Positions 8,979 through 18,896 of a stretch of DNA of 64,000 bases are shown one piece after another (the stretch's first letter is position 1; every line of letters starts with the position of its first letter). Origin of the DNA: Bacteroidia bacterium. GTDB taxonomy: Bacteria > Bacteroidota > Bacteroidia > Cytophagales > Cyclobacteriaceae. Both the position numbers and the translations under genes were made by a program. The stretch is from positions 310,001 through 374,000 of the forward strand of contig JAUILA010000001.1 in assembly GCA_030432655.1 (NCBI GenBank). The letters run 5' to 3'. The notes below the pieces were generated by a model, which did no database searches, was not told the origin of the DNA, and saw nothing but the letters and a program-made list of their open reading frames with translations.

Positions 8979-10646
8979 ATGAGTAAATTTCCCTGGATTG
9001 AGAATTATCCCGCAGGTATTCCTGCACAGATTGAAGGTCCTGACTACAATTCACTGGCCGAAATGATGGAGGCTACTTGTTCGGAAAATGCCAGCGTACC
9101 GGCATTCAGTAATATGGGAACAGCGATGACCTATGCGGAGGTAAATAAGCTGGCCATCGATCTGGCCGCCTATTTTCGTGAGGTGTGTCACCTGCAGAAA
9201 GGGGACAGGATTGCCATTCAGATGCCTAATTGCCTGCAGTATCCGGTTGTTCTGTTTGCCGCCCTCAAGATGGGACTTATCGTGGTAAATACGAATCCGC
9301 TGTACACGCCCCGTGAAATGGAGCATCAGTTTAAAGATGCGGAGGTAAAGGCCGTGGTCATCGTTTCAAATTTTGCTCACAACCTTGAAAAGGTATTGAA
9401 GAAAATTAATATTGAGCATATCATCATCACGGGGCTCGGTGATATGCTGGGCGGATTCAAAGGATGGTTTGTAAACTTCGCCGTTAAACACATCAAGAAA
9501 ATGGTGCCTTCCTACAGCATACCGGGTGCGGTGTCATTCCGCGACGCACTGAAGGAAGGGCGACACAGAAAATTCCAGGCACCGCAGGTAACTGCCGATG
9601 ATACCGCATTTCTTCAGTATACGGGCGGTACCACCGGGGTCAGTAAAGGAGCCATGCTTTCGCATGGCAATATTCTTGCCCACACACGACAGACGCGCCT
9701 CTGGTTTAATCCGCTCCTGAAGGCAGGCGAACAGGATGTTATGATAACAGCAATTCCTTTGTACCACATCTTTGCGTTATCGGTAAATTGTTTCCTGATG
9801 TGGCGTATCGGTGCTGAAAATATCCTGATCACCAATCCGCGTGATATGAAGGGTTTTGTAAAGACCCTTTCAAAAACCCCGTTTACCCTGATGACCGGGG
9901 TGAATACTTTATTTAATGGATTGCTTGCGCAGCCAGATTTTGCTTCAGTCGATTTTACACATTTGAAAGGAACGATCGGGGGTGGAATGGCCGTACAGGA
10001 TTTTGTAGCCAAAAAATGGGAAAAAGTGACTAATTCGCCCCTGGTGGAAGGTTACGGGCTGAGTGAGACATCGCCGGTTCTTTCTTGTAATCCGCTTGAT
10101 GGTTCCCACAAGATGGGATCGATCGGACTGCCGACTCCGAGTACGGAAATGGCGATTTTTGACGAAAAAGGGAACAAGCTGGACGTGGATGAAGTTGGTG
10201 AGATTTGTGCCCGCGGACCCCAGGTAATGTCGGGATACTGGAATAAGGACAATTCGGAAGTGTTTTTTGAAGGCGGCTGGTTCAGGACCGGTGATATGGG
10301 GGCCATGGACAAAGATGGTTTTTTCCGGATTGTTGACAGGAAAAAGGACATGATTAACGTATCGGGATTTAATGTGTATCCAAATGAGGTGGAAAATGTT
10401 CTTGCCAATCATGAAAAAGTCCTGGAAGTGGCAGCGATCGGGGTGCCCGATAAACATTCCAATGAAGTAGTTAAGGTATACGTGGTCAAAGCAGATGAAT
10501 CCCTGACTGAGGAGGAACTGAAAGAATTTTGTCACGATGAGCTCACCGGTTACAAGCGGCCAAAATATATTGAGTTCTGCAAAGAGCTGCCAAAATCGAA
10601 CGTTGGAAAGATCCTTCGTCGCGAACTTCGTGAGAAGGAGGGATAG
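8979..10646 (+). CDS. fadD: Long-chain fatty acid-CoA ligase (FadD-like, AMP-forming)
   Basis: The 555-residue ANL-superfamily enzyme activates fatty acids to acyl-CoA through an acyl-adenylate. The motifs are complete: the P-loop-like YTGGTTGVSKGAMLSHGN, YGLSETSP, and the hinge and C-terminal block GWFRTGDMGAMDKDGFFRIVDRKKD, ending with the catalytic lysine region PKSNVGKILRRELR. The frame could start at a TTG (8919), but the ATG at 8979 (MSKFPWIENYP) fits the family N-terminus. It stands alone in its transcription unit. The chain-length preference is not visible. Confidence 0.93.
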   Translation: MSKFPWIENYPAGIPAQIEGPDYNSLAEMMEATCSENASVPAFSNMGTAMTYAEVNKLAIDLAAYFREVCHLQKGDRIAIQMPNCLQYPVVLFAALKMGLIVVNTNPLYTPREMEHQFKDAEVKAVVIVSNFAHNLEKVLKKINIEHIIITGLGDMLGGFKGWFVNFAVKHIKKMVPSYSIPGAVSFRDALKEGRHRKFQAPQVTADDTAFLQYTGGTTGVSKGAMLSHGNILAHTRQTRLWFNPLLKAGEQDVMITAIPLYHIFALSVNCFLMWRIGAENILITNPRDMKGFVKTLSKTPFTLMTGVNTLFNGLLAQPDFASVDFTHLKGTIGGGMAVQDFVAKKWEKVTNSPLVEGYGLSETSPVLSCNPLDGSHKMGSIGLPTPSTEMAIFDEKGNKLDVDEVGEICARGPQVMSGYWNKDNSEVFFEGGWFRTGDMGAMDKDGFFRIVDRKKDMINVSGFNVYPNEVENVLANHEKVLEVAAIGVPDKHSNEVVKVYVVKADESLTEEELKEFCHDELTGYKRPKYIEFCKELPKSNVGKILRRELREKEG

Positions 10647-10721
10647 ATTACCTTATTTTCTTACATCTTTTAGGTCAGATTACTGATTGTTAGTATTTTC
10701 CGCTTTCAATTTTTTCATATT

Positions 10722-11168
10722 ATGCGCGGATTTTTTGAACATCAGTTCCTTTCATTTAAAAAGAACAGCATGAGGAACCTAATTGCCATGGCCATGGCTG
10801 ACGGTTCACTTGGATCAGAAGAGGAACAATTTCTCTATCGGGTCGGTGCCCGTTACGGGCTGAAGGACAGGCAAATCACCCTGCTGATCAACTCTGATAA
10901 ACCCTTTAGTCTTTTTGTACCGGACAGCCATCTCAAAAAAATGGATCAGCTTTATGATCTCATGAAAATGGTTTATGCAGATGGCATTGTGCACAATAAG
11001 GAAGTAGAGCTATGCGAGGAGGTTGTGGACAGGTTTGGTTACTCTCAGGAGATGGTGCCGTGGTTAATGGAAATTTTCCGCGGAAACGAACATCCCGACA
11101 TCGTTCGCTGGCGCGAATTATGCCTGATCGCTAAAGAAAAATTTGCAGTCGAGGAAGCTGGTACCTGA
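10722..11168 (+). CDS. TerB-family tellurite resistance-like protein
   Basis: The 148-residue all-helical protein matches the TerB/DjlA-type domain. It has two acidic, possibly metal-binding motifs, AMADGSLGSEEEQ and VYADGIVHNKE, separated by about 60 residues. The biochemical role of stand-alone TerB proteins is not settled; a link to envelope or phage stress is proposed for ter systems. No other ter gene is nearby. A weak hairpin, ACCTGA/TCAGGT (11163-11181), overlaps its stop and may separate it from the convergent symporter gene. Confidence 0.8.
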   Translation: MRGFFEHQFLSFKKNSMRNLIAMAMADGSLGSEEEQFLYRVGARYGLKDRQITLLINSDKPFSLFVPDSHLKKMDQLYDLMKMVYADGIVHNKEVELCEEVVDRFGYSQEMVPWLMEIFRGNEHPDIVRWRELCLIAKEKFAVEEAGT

Positions 11169-11182
11169 CAGAAAATCAGGTT

Positions 11183-12562
11183 TCAGAACATCGAAATCTC
11201 AAAGAATTTTGACAGCATCGTATTGATGAACATCAGTCCCAGCATTATCGGGGCCAGGATGGTTATCACCACATTCACGAATTTTTCAATAATAGATCCC
11301 TTATAGGCAGGATACCCGTTGCCGATTTCTTCGGACATGTTATAGGTTTTCCATCGATAGGCAATAAATATCGACATCAGGCAACCGCCGAGTGGCAGGC
11401 TGATGTCGGAGAATACTTCCGCAACAAAATCCAGGAAGGACTTATCATCGTACCAGGAAAGGCTGGAAAAGGCCTCTACAGCGCCCTGCGAAAGCATACT
11501 TGGTAATCCGACCAGGAAGATAAACGCAGCCAGTATCCATACCACAGCCTTACGTGGCAATTTCTTTTCGTCTACCAGGAAGGCTACCGGTACCTCCAGC
11601 AGGCTGATGGTGGAAGTTAGTGCTGCAAAACACAGCAAAAGGAAGAACCCGCCGCCAATTATTCTCCCGACAAGAGGGCCCATGGCTTCAAAAATACCGG
11701 GCAGTACTACGAATACGAGTCCGGGTCCTTCAGTGGGTGTTTGTCCCTGGGAGAATACAAGAGGAAAAATGAGCAGTCCGGCAAGAAAGGCCACGGATAC
11801 ATCCATAACGGTGATCATAGCAGCCGAAGTAGCAATATTCTGATTCTTATCAATATAGGAACCGTAGGTGATCAGGGCGCCCATTCCCAGCGACAGGGAG
11901 AAGAAGGCCTGTCCCAGTGCACTGTAAATGGTTTCGATATTAAGCTTTGAGGGGTCCGGAAGGAGGTAAAAGCGAACTCCGTCCATGGCATTCTCCAGGG
12001 TAAGACTGTAAATGATCAGTCCTATGAGAATAATAAACAGCGTGGGCATAAGGATCCGGCTGGCTTTTTCAATACCGCCGCTGATACCACGTACAACAAT
12101 AAATGCTGTGATGATCATGAAGCAGATGGAGAAGATGAAATTATCACCGTAATCTGCCGTATACCTGCCGAAGAAAGCGCCAAAGTCACCCTCTTTTAAC
12201 AGGGATCCGAAAGAGATCTCAAGGAAATACCCGAAAGCCCATCCGGCAACAACGTTATAGAAGCTGAGGATCATCACCCCGCAGATGATGCCGAACAATC
12301 CAAGGATTCCCCATCGTCCGCCTCCGATCTTTTTATAGGAGCCGTACGCATCCTTTCCCGCTCTCCGGCCGATCGAAATTTCGCCCACCATGATCGGATA
12401 ACAGATGATAAATGTAAAGAACAGGTAAACAAGCAGGAACATGGCCCCGCCGTTCTGCCCTGCCTCGTAGGGAAATTTCCAGATATTTCCGAGTCCGACC
12501 GCTGAACCGGCAGCGGCCAGCACGAATCCGATGCGATTGGAGAATCCTCCTCTGCTTGCCAT
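11183..12562 (-). CDS. Sodium-dependent symporter of the neurotransmitter:sodium symporter (NSS/SNF) family
   Basis: The 459-residue polytopic membrane protein is LeuT-like. It starts with the family motif GFVLAAAGSAVGLGNIWKFPYEAGQNGGAMF (sodium and substrate site in TM1) and has about 11-12 hydrophobic segments. Bacterial members import amino acids with sodium. Here the substrate is unknown. The gene is monocistronic and diverges from the gene at 12753. The position two genes from histidine ammonia-lyase makes an amino-acid substrate plausible, but that is inference. Confidence 0.93.
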   Translation of the reverse strand: MASRGGFSNRIGFVLAAAGSAVGLGNIWKFPYEAGQNGGAMFLLVYLFFTFIICYPIMVGEISIGRRAGKDAYGSYKKIGGGRWGILGLFGIICGVMILSFYNVVAGWAFGYFLEISFGSLLKEGDFGAFFGRYTADYGDNFIFSICFMIITAFIVVRGISGGIEKASRILMPTLFIILIGLIIYSLTLENAMDGVRFYLLPDPSKLNIETIYSALGQAFFSLSLGMGALITYGSYIDKNQNIATSAAMITVMDVSVAFLAGLLIFPLVFSQGQTPTEGPGLVFVVLPGIFEAMGPLVGRIIGGGFFLLLCFAALTSTISLLEVPVAFLVDEKKLPRKAVVWILAAFIFLVGLPSMLSQGAVEAFSSLSWYDDKSFLDFVAEVFSDISLPLGGCLMSIFIAYRWKTYNMSEEIGNGYPAYKGSIIEKFVNVVITILAPIMLGLMFINTMLSKFFEISMF

Positions 12563-12710
12563 AAGTGAATAGATATTTAACCGCCGAAATTATAGTAAAA
12601 TAATCACTATGCAAAAAAATGATGGATGAACGAACAGAAATCCTGATGCCCGGTAAACGGCCGTCAATGATATTTTTTGGCCTGTGATGTGGAAAACATA
12701 GTATATACAC

Positions 12711-12718
12711 TAACTTTG
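12711..12718 (+). promoter_or_regulatory. Bacteroidota -7 element for the 12753-15757 gene pair
   Basis: TAACTTTG matches TAnnTTTG and predicts a transcription start near 12724. That position falls after the TTG (12720) that would otherwise extend the next gene, and so supports the ATG at 12753 as the true start. Confidence 0.5.
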
Positions 12719-12752
12719 ATTGCACAAGATCGTTATACCTCTGGAGATCACC

Positions 12753-14195
12753 ATGGAAGAATTCAGAAAGCTCACCACCAAGGAAAAGGCCCTTCATGTT
12801 AACCTTGCCGATGATATTTACGGATCATTCGCCGAGATAGGGGCCGGACAGGATGTGGCTGCCAATTTCTTTAAGGCGGGGGGTGCCTCAGGCACCATCG
12901 CGAAAACCATGAGTGCATACGACATGAGTTTCAGCGATGCGATTTATGGTGTGGCCGACCGGTATGTATGCCGGCCGCGTCTGAAGAAAATGCTTGACCA
13001 TGAGTATGACTTACTGATCGAGCGACTTCCGGACAGGACCCAGACCACCCGGTTTTTCGCTTTTGCCAATACCATGGAGGCCTTGAACTACACCCGCACC
13101 AACCAGGCTCACGGGTGGATCGGCATGCGCTTTCAATGTCACCCTAACTCGCCCTGCAATGAGTGCATTATACATGTCAAGATGTTTGATAATGATGCCG
13201 TGCTTCAGCAACAGGCGATCGGGGTGGTGGGTGTCAACCTGATATTTGCCTGTTTTTTTATCAAGGACCCGGAGGAGTTTCTTAATTCGCTCCTGGACGG
13301 TTTGGTCCCGGGAAGGATTGAGATCGACATGCTCAAATTGAGCGGGCCGGACTACAAGCACATTGACAACCGGTTAATGAGTCTCAAACTGGTAAAAAAC
13401 GGCCTTACCCAGGGTGCCATGTTTGCTCCGGACGGTGAGGTACTGCAACCCAGTGAAGCGCTTTACAAAAAAAATGTGCTGATTATGCGGGGGCGCTTCC
13501 GGCCAGTGACACATGTCAATGTGGATATGCTCCTGGCAGCGCGTAAGCAATTCAAAAAGGAGGCCGATGTTGACCTGGATAAGATCACTGTACTCACGGA
13601 ACTTACCCTGAGTGATCTGCGGACCGACGGGGAGATTGACGAAAAAGATTTTCTGAACCGGGTGGATATTATCTGTTCGCTCGGGCAAAATGTGATGATC
13701 AGTAACTACCACCGGTATTACAAACTTGTTGAATTCCTGTCGACCCTGACCCGGGGAAGGAAGATCGGAATCATCCTGGGTATTTATAACCTGCAGCATG
13801 TATTCAACGATAAGTACTATACCGATCTCAGAGGTGGAACACTGGAGGCTTTTGGTACCTTATTCGGGCATAATGTTAAGCTTTACGTCTATCCGGCCTA
13901 CAAGACTGAATCCGAAGAATTATACACCCTGGATAATTTTGAACTGCCAAAGCACCAGCGCAGTCTCCTGCAATACCTTATCGACAACGACAAGCTTGTC
14001 AATATAGACAAGGCAAATCTTGATCACCTGCATATAATTTCTGACAATGTACTTGAAATGATCCAGCGGGGTGAGCAGGGATGGGAAAAGTATGTTCCCC
14101 GGAAAGTTTCCAGCGCCATTAAGGACCGGTGCCTGTTCAATTACCCTTGCGAACCCGAGCGCAAGAAGCAGCTCCAGAAGCAGGGCAAGATATAA
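12753..14195 (+). CDS. Conserved protein of unassigned function, partner of HutH
   Basis: The protein has 480 residues from the ATG at 12753, which has GGAG 6 nt upstream; a TTG start at 12720 would precede the predicted RNA start. I recognise it as a widespread conserved family (N-terminal LADDIYGSFAEIGAGQDVAANFFKAGG, then SGTIAKTMSAYDM) that databases often label nicotinate-nucleotide adenylyltransferase or TonB-dependent receptor. I see no HxGH/ISSTxxR nucleotidyltransferase motif and no beta-barrel pattern to support either label. It has no signal peptide, so it is probably cytoplasmic. It lies 23 nt upstream of hutH on the same strand, so the two are likely co-transcribed. Confidence 0.85.
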   Translation: MEEFRKLTTKEKALHVNLADDIYGSFAEIGAGQDVAANFFKAGGASGTIAKTMSAYDMSFSDAIYGVADRYVCRPRLKKMLDHEYDLLIERLPDRTQTTRFFAFANTMEALNYTRTNQAHGWIGMRFQCHPNSPCNECIIHVKMFDNDAVLQQQAIGVVGVNLIFACFFIKDPEEFLNSLLDGLVPGRIEIDMLKLSGPDYKHIDNRLMSLKLVKNGLTQGAMFAPDGEVLQPSEALYKKNVLIMRGRFRPVTHVNVDMLLAARKQFKKEADVDLDKITVLTELTLSDLRTDGEIDEKDFLNRVDIICSLGQNVMISNYHRYYKLVEFLSTLTRGRKIGIILGIYNLQHVFNDKYYTDLRGGTLEAFGTLFGHNVKLYVYPAYKTESEELYTLDNFELPKHQRSLLQYLIDNDKLVNIDKANLDHLHIISDNVLEMIQRGEQGWEKYVPRKVSSAIKDRCLFNYPCEPERKKQLQKQGKI

Positions 14196-14218
14196 TATTG
14201 ACGCCTTAATCATCACTT

Positions 14219-15757
14219 ATGACCACTTCAGTGTTTAATCTTGGAACTGATCACCTGACTGTTGCAAAAGCTATGGCAATTGCCAAAGGCGAAATAAGGC
14301 CGGTTCTGGATGACCGCGCCCGGGCGGCTGTCAATAAAAGCCGTGAGCTGGCAGAACAACTGGCCAACGGGGATGAGCCTGTTTATGGAGTCAATACAGG
14401 ATTCGGGCCGTTGTGCACGACTATTATTGACCGGAAAGATACCATTGAGCTTCAGTACAATCTGCTGAAAAGTCACAGTGTGGGGGTGGGCGATCCGGTT
14501 CCTGACCTCGGTGTGAAATTAATGCTCATTACCAAAATCCACGCATTGGCACAGGGAAATTCCGGAATCCGCCTGGAAACACTTGAGAGGATGTTATGGC
14601 ATCTGAATGAGGAGGTATTGCCGGTAGTACCGTGCAAGGGAAGCGTTGGGGCATCCGGTGACCTGGCGCCACTGGCGCACCTGTCTTTGCCCCTGATCGG
14701 GCTTGGCAGGGTGAGGTATCACGGGGAAATCCGGCCGGCCGAGGATGTGCTCAAGCAGTTTGAACTGGAACCTATGAAGCTTGGTCCGAAAGAAGGGCTT
14801 GGATTGATCAACGGGACCCAGTTCATTGTGGCTTATTCGGTGCTTTTTGCAGACAAATTTGCCAAACTGCTGGACCTTGCCGATGTGATCGGGGCGCTTT
14901 CGCTTGAAGGATTACAGGGTTCGGCACGGCCATTCAAGCAACGTCTCCACGCACTTCGTCCCTACAAAGGTAATATCAAAACCGCAGCACGCCTGACGGC
15001 CCTGCTTAATGGATCTGATATCCTTAAATCACATGAGGATTGCGACCGGGTACAGGATCCGTATTCTTTCCGCTGCATGCCGGCTGTGCATGGCGCTTCC
15101 CGGAATGCACTGGATCATATTGTTCAGATGCTCGAAATTGAACTTAATTCCGTTACCGACAACCCGGTATTGTTCGATGACGGTGATTCAATAAGCGGGG
15201 GCAATTTCCACGGTCAGCCTATGGCGTTGCCAATGGATTATGCGGCACTGGCGGCGGCCGAGCTGGGGAGTATTTCCGAACGCCGTTCTTTCCTGTTGCT
15301 GGAGGGTAAGTACGGGCTACCTGCGATGCTGATCAATAATGCCGGGGTCAACTCGGGTTTTATGATACCGCAATATACAGCTGCTGCGCTGGTGACGGAG
15401 AATAAGACACGCTGCTTTCCGGCAAGTGCCGACAGCATTCCGACCGGAATGGGGCAGGAGGACCATGTTTCCATGGGTTCGATCAGTGCCCGAAAGGCCT
15501 GGGAAGTGGTAGGGAATGTAGAGCACATCCTGTCGATAGAGTTATTGTATGCTGCTCAGGCGCTTGAATTCCGCCGGCCAAGGCGCAGCAGCGAAATCCT
15601 TGAAAACATTCACGCCTTTATCAGGCAACATGTCAGTTACGTTGAAAATGACCGTGTCTTCAGCGAAGATATGGAAATCCTGCACGGACTGATTAGCGAC
15701 GGTAAGCTGGCCGGGTTTATTGCTGAGCAGGTGAACAAGCTCGGCATTGACTGGTAG
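14219..15757 (+). CDS. hutH: Histidine ammonia-lyase
   Basis: The 512-residue enzyme of the aromatic amino acid lyase family carries the Ala-Ser-Gly triad (145-147, in GSVGASGDLAPLAHLS) that cyclises into the MIO cofactor. It also has the conserved YGVNTGFGPL (from Tyr56) and the histidine-type selectivity motif NLLKSHSVGVG (Ser85-His86), which fits histidine better than tyrosine or phenylalanine. It would deaminate L-histidine to urocanate. No hutU, hutI or hutG is next to it, so either the rest of the pathway is elsewhere or the lyase serves another purpose. It follows the conserved gene at 12753. Confidence 0.92.
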   Translation: MTTSVFNLGTDHLTVAKAMAIAKGEIRPVLDDRARAAVNKSRELAEQLANGDEPVYGVNTGFGPLCTTIIDRKDTIELQYNLLKSHSVGVGDPVPDLGVKLMLITKIHALAQGNSGIRLETLERMLWHLNEEVLPVVPCKGSVGASGDLAPLAHLSLPLIGLGRVRYHGEIRPAEDVLKQFELEPMKLGPKEGLGLINGTQFIVAYSVLFADKFAKLLDLADVIGALSLEGLQGSARPFKQRLHALRPYKGNIKTAARLTALLNGSDILKSHEDCDRVQDPYSFRCMPAVHGASRNALDHIVQMLEIELNSVTDNPVLFDDGDSISGGNFHGQPMALPMDYAALAAAELGSISERRSFLLLEGKYGLPAMLINNAGVNSGFMIPQYTAAALVTENKTRCFPASADSIPTGMGQEDHVSMGSISARKAWEVVGNVEHILSIELLYAAQALEFRRPRRSSEILENIHAFIRQHVSYVENDRVFSEDMEILHGLISDGKLAGFIAEQVNKLGIDW

Positions 15758-15765
15758 TCAGGTTA

Positions 15766-16572
15766 TCAAAAAAATCCTTTACTTTCTTCCGCCGCCTGCT
15801 CGATCATTGAATCGGCTTCATTCTTGCCGAGATACCGGTCGATAATGGCATGTGCAATGTACAGCAGGGGAGTAAGGAGCACTGCAATGGCAAATTTATA
15901 GATGTAGTTGATACTGCCCACGGAAAATACCTGCGAAACCGACCACCTCGAATTGTCCGGTGCCAGAAAATAGAAGGCAATAAACAGTACAACAAAACTG
16001 TCTATGAGCTGTGAGACGAGAGTTGAACCTGTGGCCCTGAGCCAGAGCATCCGGCTTCCTGTCAGGTAACGTAGTTTATGGAATACAAAGACATCCAGTA
16101 ACTGACCGATCAGAAAGGCCACGAGTGAGCCGATAATGATGCCCGCAGCCTGCAGAAATACCTTGTTAAAAGCGAAATTAATGTCAAACGGGTTTCCATC
16201 AGGGCCCGTTGAATTGACATCCAGCCAGAATTGCGCCGGATTCAGCCATGTGACCACATTGATGATCAGAAACGCGTATACAATAAAGATTACGGTCAGG
16301 TAGGTGATACGCTTTACGCCCTTTTTTCCAAAATATTCGTTAATAATGTCGGTTGTGATAAAAACAACAGGCCACAGGATGACACCGGCGGTGAGGTTGA
16401 AATCCAGAACAAAATCATTAAAGAGCGGAATTTGGGCCGGTGAGAATCCGAGGGTCTGCTCAAGGGAGAATATTTTTTGTCCGACCATTTCCGCCACCAG
16501 GGCATTGGTCAGGAAAATCCCGCTTAGTACGATGAAAAGAAAATTCCTGCGCTTTTGTACTTTTTTCATCAT
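15766..16572 (-). CDS. yhhQ: Queuosine precursor transporter (YhhQ/Vut_1 family)
   Basis: The 268-residue integral membrane protein has about six hydrophobic segments and the Vut_1 family signatures (AGVILWPVVFITTDIINEYFG, and LVAFLIGQLLDVFVFHKLR). Members import 7-cyano-7-deazaguanine or related precursors of the tRNA base queuosine. The ATG overlaps the RNase Z stop in an ATGA junction (16569-16572), so it is translated after a tRNA-processing gene, a functionally sensible neighbour. Confidence 0.92.
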   Translation of the reverse strand: MMKKVQKRRNFLFIVLSGIFLTNALVAEMVGQKIFSLEQTLGFSPAQIPLFNDFVLDFNLTAGVILWPVVFITTDIINEYFGKKGVKRITYLTVIFIVYAFLIINVVTWLNPAQFWLDVNSTGPDGNPFDINFAFNKVFLQAAGIIIGSLVAFLIGQLLDVFVFHKLRYLTGSRMLWLRATGSTLVSQLIDSFVVLFIAFYFLAPDNSRWSVSQVFSVGSINYIYKFAIAVLLTPLLYIAHAIIDRYLGKNEADSMIEQAAEESKGFF

Positions 16573-17486
16573 TCGGGCAATTCGTGCGTTTCCCCTTCAA
16601 TGGCAAGATAGGAATTCTCAAATTCTTCCCTGACCTCTTCCAGGAACGGGGTCAGATCTTTGTATCGGGCCGAGAAATGACCGATCAGCAATTTGCCGGC
16701 GCCTGCGTGCCGGGCCATTCTCCCGGCCTGACCAGTGGTGCTGTGAAAAGTCTTTTCTGCCCATTCTTCACGGCCGTTCAGAAAAGTGGCTTCATGGTAT
16801 AACAGATCCACATCCTGTATCAGCGGCGCCACCGATTCGTTGAATGACGTATCGCTCATATATGCATAGGAGCGTTGCCTTCTCGGGGGAAGTGTCAGAT
16901 CTTCCACTGAATATTTAACATTACCCCCTTCATCCAGCACATCTTCCCCTTTTTTCAACTGCTGTATTGCCGTGTAATTCATGCCCTCAGGCAGTTTTTC
17001 CTTATTAATGCGGTAAGGTTTCGGCTTTTCCCTGAAGAGAAAACCGCAGCAGGGGATCCTGTGTATGAGCGGAAAGCTTGTCACCACCACCCGGTCGTCT
17101 TCGAATATGACTTCTGTTTTTTCGGGTCTCAGCTGGTGAAATATGATCTTGTAATTGAGTCGCGTATCTGAAAATTTGAGCTGGAGCATGATTATTTCCT
17201 GCAAGCCGTTCTGGCCATACAGGTGCAGGGGTTTCTTCCTGCCCATGAGATGGAAGGTGAAAAGCAGACCCATCAGTCCGAGGTAATGATCCCCATGCAG
17301 GTGGCTGATAAATATATGCTGAATACGGGAACTATGGCAGTGAAACCGCTGAAGCTGAATTTGCGTTCCTTCCCCGCAATCAACCAGGAAATAACGTTGT
17401 TCGATCGTAATGAACTGTGAAGTGTGATGTCGTCCGTATGCCGGAGTAGCAGAATTGGATCCTAATATTTTAATACTGAACGACAA
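16569..17486 (-). CDS. rnz: Ribonuclease Z (tRNA 3' endonuclease)
   Basis: The 305-residue metallo-beta-lactamase-fold nuclease has the zinc motif HLHGDH (His62, His64, Asp66, His67) and the N-terminal pattern KILGSNSATPAYGRHHTSQ typical of RNase Z. It cuts the 3' trailer from tRNA precursors that lack an encoded CCA. The start codon is an uncommon TTG at 17486; there is no ATG in a suitable position, and a GAGGA lies about 12 nt upstream. It begins 8 nt after the STAS gene stop, inside a yhhQ-rnz-STAS-purC operon. Confidence 0.94.
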   Translation of the reverse strand: MSFSIKILGSNSATPAYGRHHTSQFITIEQRYFLVDCGEGTQIQLQRFHCHSSRIQHIFISHLHGDHYLGLMGLLFTFHLMGRKKPLHLYGQNGLQEIIMLQLKFSDTRLNYKIIFHQLRPEKTEVIFEDDRVVVTSFPLIHRIPCCGFLFREKPKPYRINKEKLPEGMNYTAIQQLKKGEDVLDEGGNVKYSVEDLTLPPRRQRSYAYMSDTSFNESVAPLIQDVDLLYHEATFLNGREEWAEKTFHSTTGQAGRMARHAGAGKLLIGHFSARYKDLTPFLEEVREEFENSYLAIEGETHELPE

Positions 17487-17494
17487 TGCTGCTC

Positions 17495-17881
17495 TTAATC
17501 CTCTTCCTCTTCGCTTTCTTTGAGTTCGCTTTCAATTTCATACATGAATACGGCATCCACTGCTTCCTCCACTGTTGGGAGAATATTGAAAACGCTGTCA
17601 AGCTGACTGATCTTTACCAGTTTCATCGTATGATCCGAAAGTTTGGCCAGGATAAAAATTCCTTCATTCTCGCTGACCACACGATTCCCTGTGAGTAGTG
17701 CGCTCAGGCCGGATGAATCCGTATACTTCACTTCCGCGAGATCCAGGATGATGTTCTTGACACCTTCGGCATGCAGGGTAATGAGTTCTGATTTTAATTG
17801 CGGGGCAATACTTGAGTCAAGTTTCTCCTCATTCAGTTTGAATATTGTATATTTCTCCTGCTTATCTATTGTGAATTTCAT
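17495..17881 (-). CDS. STAS-domain protein (anti-sigma factor antagonist-like)
   Basis: The 128-residue STAS domain has the phosphorylatable serine motif DSSGLSALL (Asp55-Ser56-Ser57-Gly58), as in SpoIIAA/RsbV proteins. Its acidic tail ESELKESEEEED is unusual. The frame extends upstream to 17938, but the ATG at 17881 (MKFTIDKQEKYTIF) begins the domain properly and lies 10 nt after the purC stop. It probably takes part in a partner-switching pathway controlled by a serine kinase and PP2C phosphatase; neither is visible here. Confidence 0.88.
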   Translation of the reverse strand: MKFTIDKQEKYTIFKLNEEKLDSSIAPQLKSELITLHAEGVKNIILDLAEVKYTDSSGLSALLTGNRVVSENEGIFILAKLSDHTMKLVKISQLDSVFNILPTVEEAVDAVFMYEIESELKESEEEED

Positions 17882-17891
17882 AATACTGTAA

Positions 17892-18842
17892 TTAATAACC
17901 GCGCAAGCGGGATATGGTTTGGTTGATATTGTTTTCAATTCTCAGCAACGCCCCTTCGTACGTTTGCTTTTCCAGTCTTGTACCGGTAAACTTTTCGTAC
18001 AATTCAAGATACCTTTCCGAAATGGAATTTACAACGGCGTCTGTCATTTTAGGCACCTTCTGTCCATCTTTTCCCTGGAAACCTTCACTGATCAGCCACT
18101 GGCGTACAAATTCTTTACTCAGCTGTTTCTGGGTTTCTCCGCGTTCCTGTCTTTCCGGATACCCATCGAGGTAGAAATATCGTGAAGAGTCGGGCGTATG
18201 AATTTCATCGATCAGTGTAATTATTCCGTTGTTATTCCCGAACTCATATTTCGTATCAACAAGGATGAGTCCCTGTTTTTCGGCCAGTTCGGTTCCCCGA
18301 TTAAATAAGGCGCGTGTATATTTTTCAAGAGTGACATACTCTTCCTCAGGGACGATCTTTTGAGCAATGATCTCTTCCCGGCTTATATCCTCATCATGCC
18401 CTTCCATCGCCTTGGTAGTTGGAGTAATGATCGGTTCGGGCAGGCGGTCGTTTTCCTTCAGACCTTCCGGAAGAGCTACACCGCATAAGGTACGCTTTCC
18501 GTCACGGTATTCCCGCCAGGCATGACCGGCCAGGTATCCCCGTATCACCATTTCGACCGCATAAGGTTTGCACCGGTAGCCAACCGCGACATTCGGATCC
18601 GGGGATTCAAGCAGCCAGTTCGGACATATGTCACGGGTAGCCTCCAGGTTCTGCGCGGCAATCTGGTTCAGTACCTGGCCTTTAAACGGGATGGCTTCCG
18701 GGAGAATGACATCAAAAGCAGATATCCGGTCGGTGGCGACGAGCGCCATAAGGTTTCCGAAATAATAAACGTCCCGCACTTTGCCCCGGTAAAAGGCATC
18801 CTGGGAAGGGAACTTGAATTCGGTTTGCTTAATGGCGTTCAT
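17892..18842 (-). CDS. purC: Phosphoribosylaminoimidazole-succinocarboxamide synthase (SAICAR synthetase)
   Basis: The 316-residue PurC, the longer bacterial/eukaryote-like form, has the ATP-binding start [28 protein letters not shown] and the substrate motifs [16 protein letters not shown] and [12 protein letters not shown]. It joins CAIR with aspartate in purine synthesis. It is the first gene of the minus-strand operon that also holds STAS, rnz and yhhQ. No other pur gene is adjacent. Confidence 0.96.
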   Translation of the reverse strand: MNAIKQTEFKFPSQDAFYRGKVRDVYYFGNLMALVATDRISAFDVILPEAIPFKGQVLNQIAAQNLEATRDICPNWLLESPDPNVAVGYRCKPYAVEMVIRGYLAGHAWREYRDGKRTLCGVALPEGLKENDRLPEPIITPTTKAMEGHDEDISREEIIAQKIVPEEEYVTLEKYTRALFNRGTELAEKQGLILVDTKYEFGNNNGIITLIDEIHTPDSSRYFYLDGYPERQERGETQKQLSKEFVRQWLISEGFQGKDGQKVPKMTDAVVNSISERYLELYEKFTGTRLEKQTYEGALLRIENNINQTISRLRGY

Positions 18843-18896
18843 TGCTTAGGAATTTAGCAGGTTTGAAGTTACCAAAATCTGCATAAATATCTCGGG

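Noticed and set aside
9945-10535. 196-residue frame antisense to fadD
   Set aside because: It is internal to the acyl-CoA ligase gene with all its motifs on the other strand.
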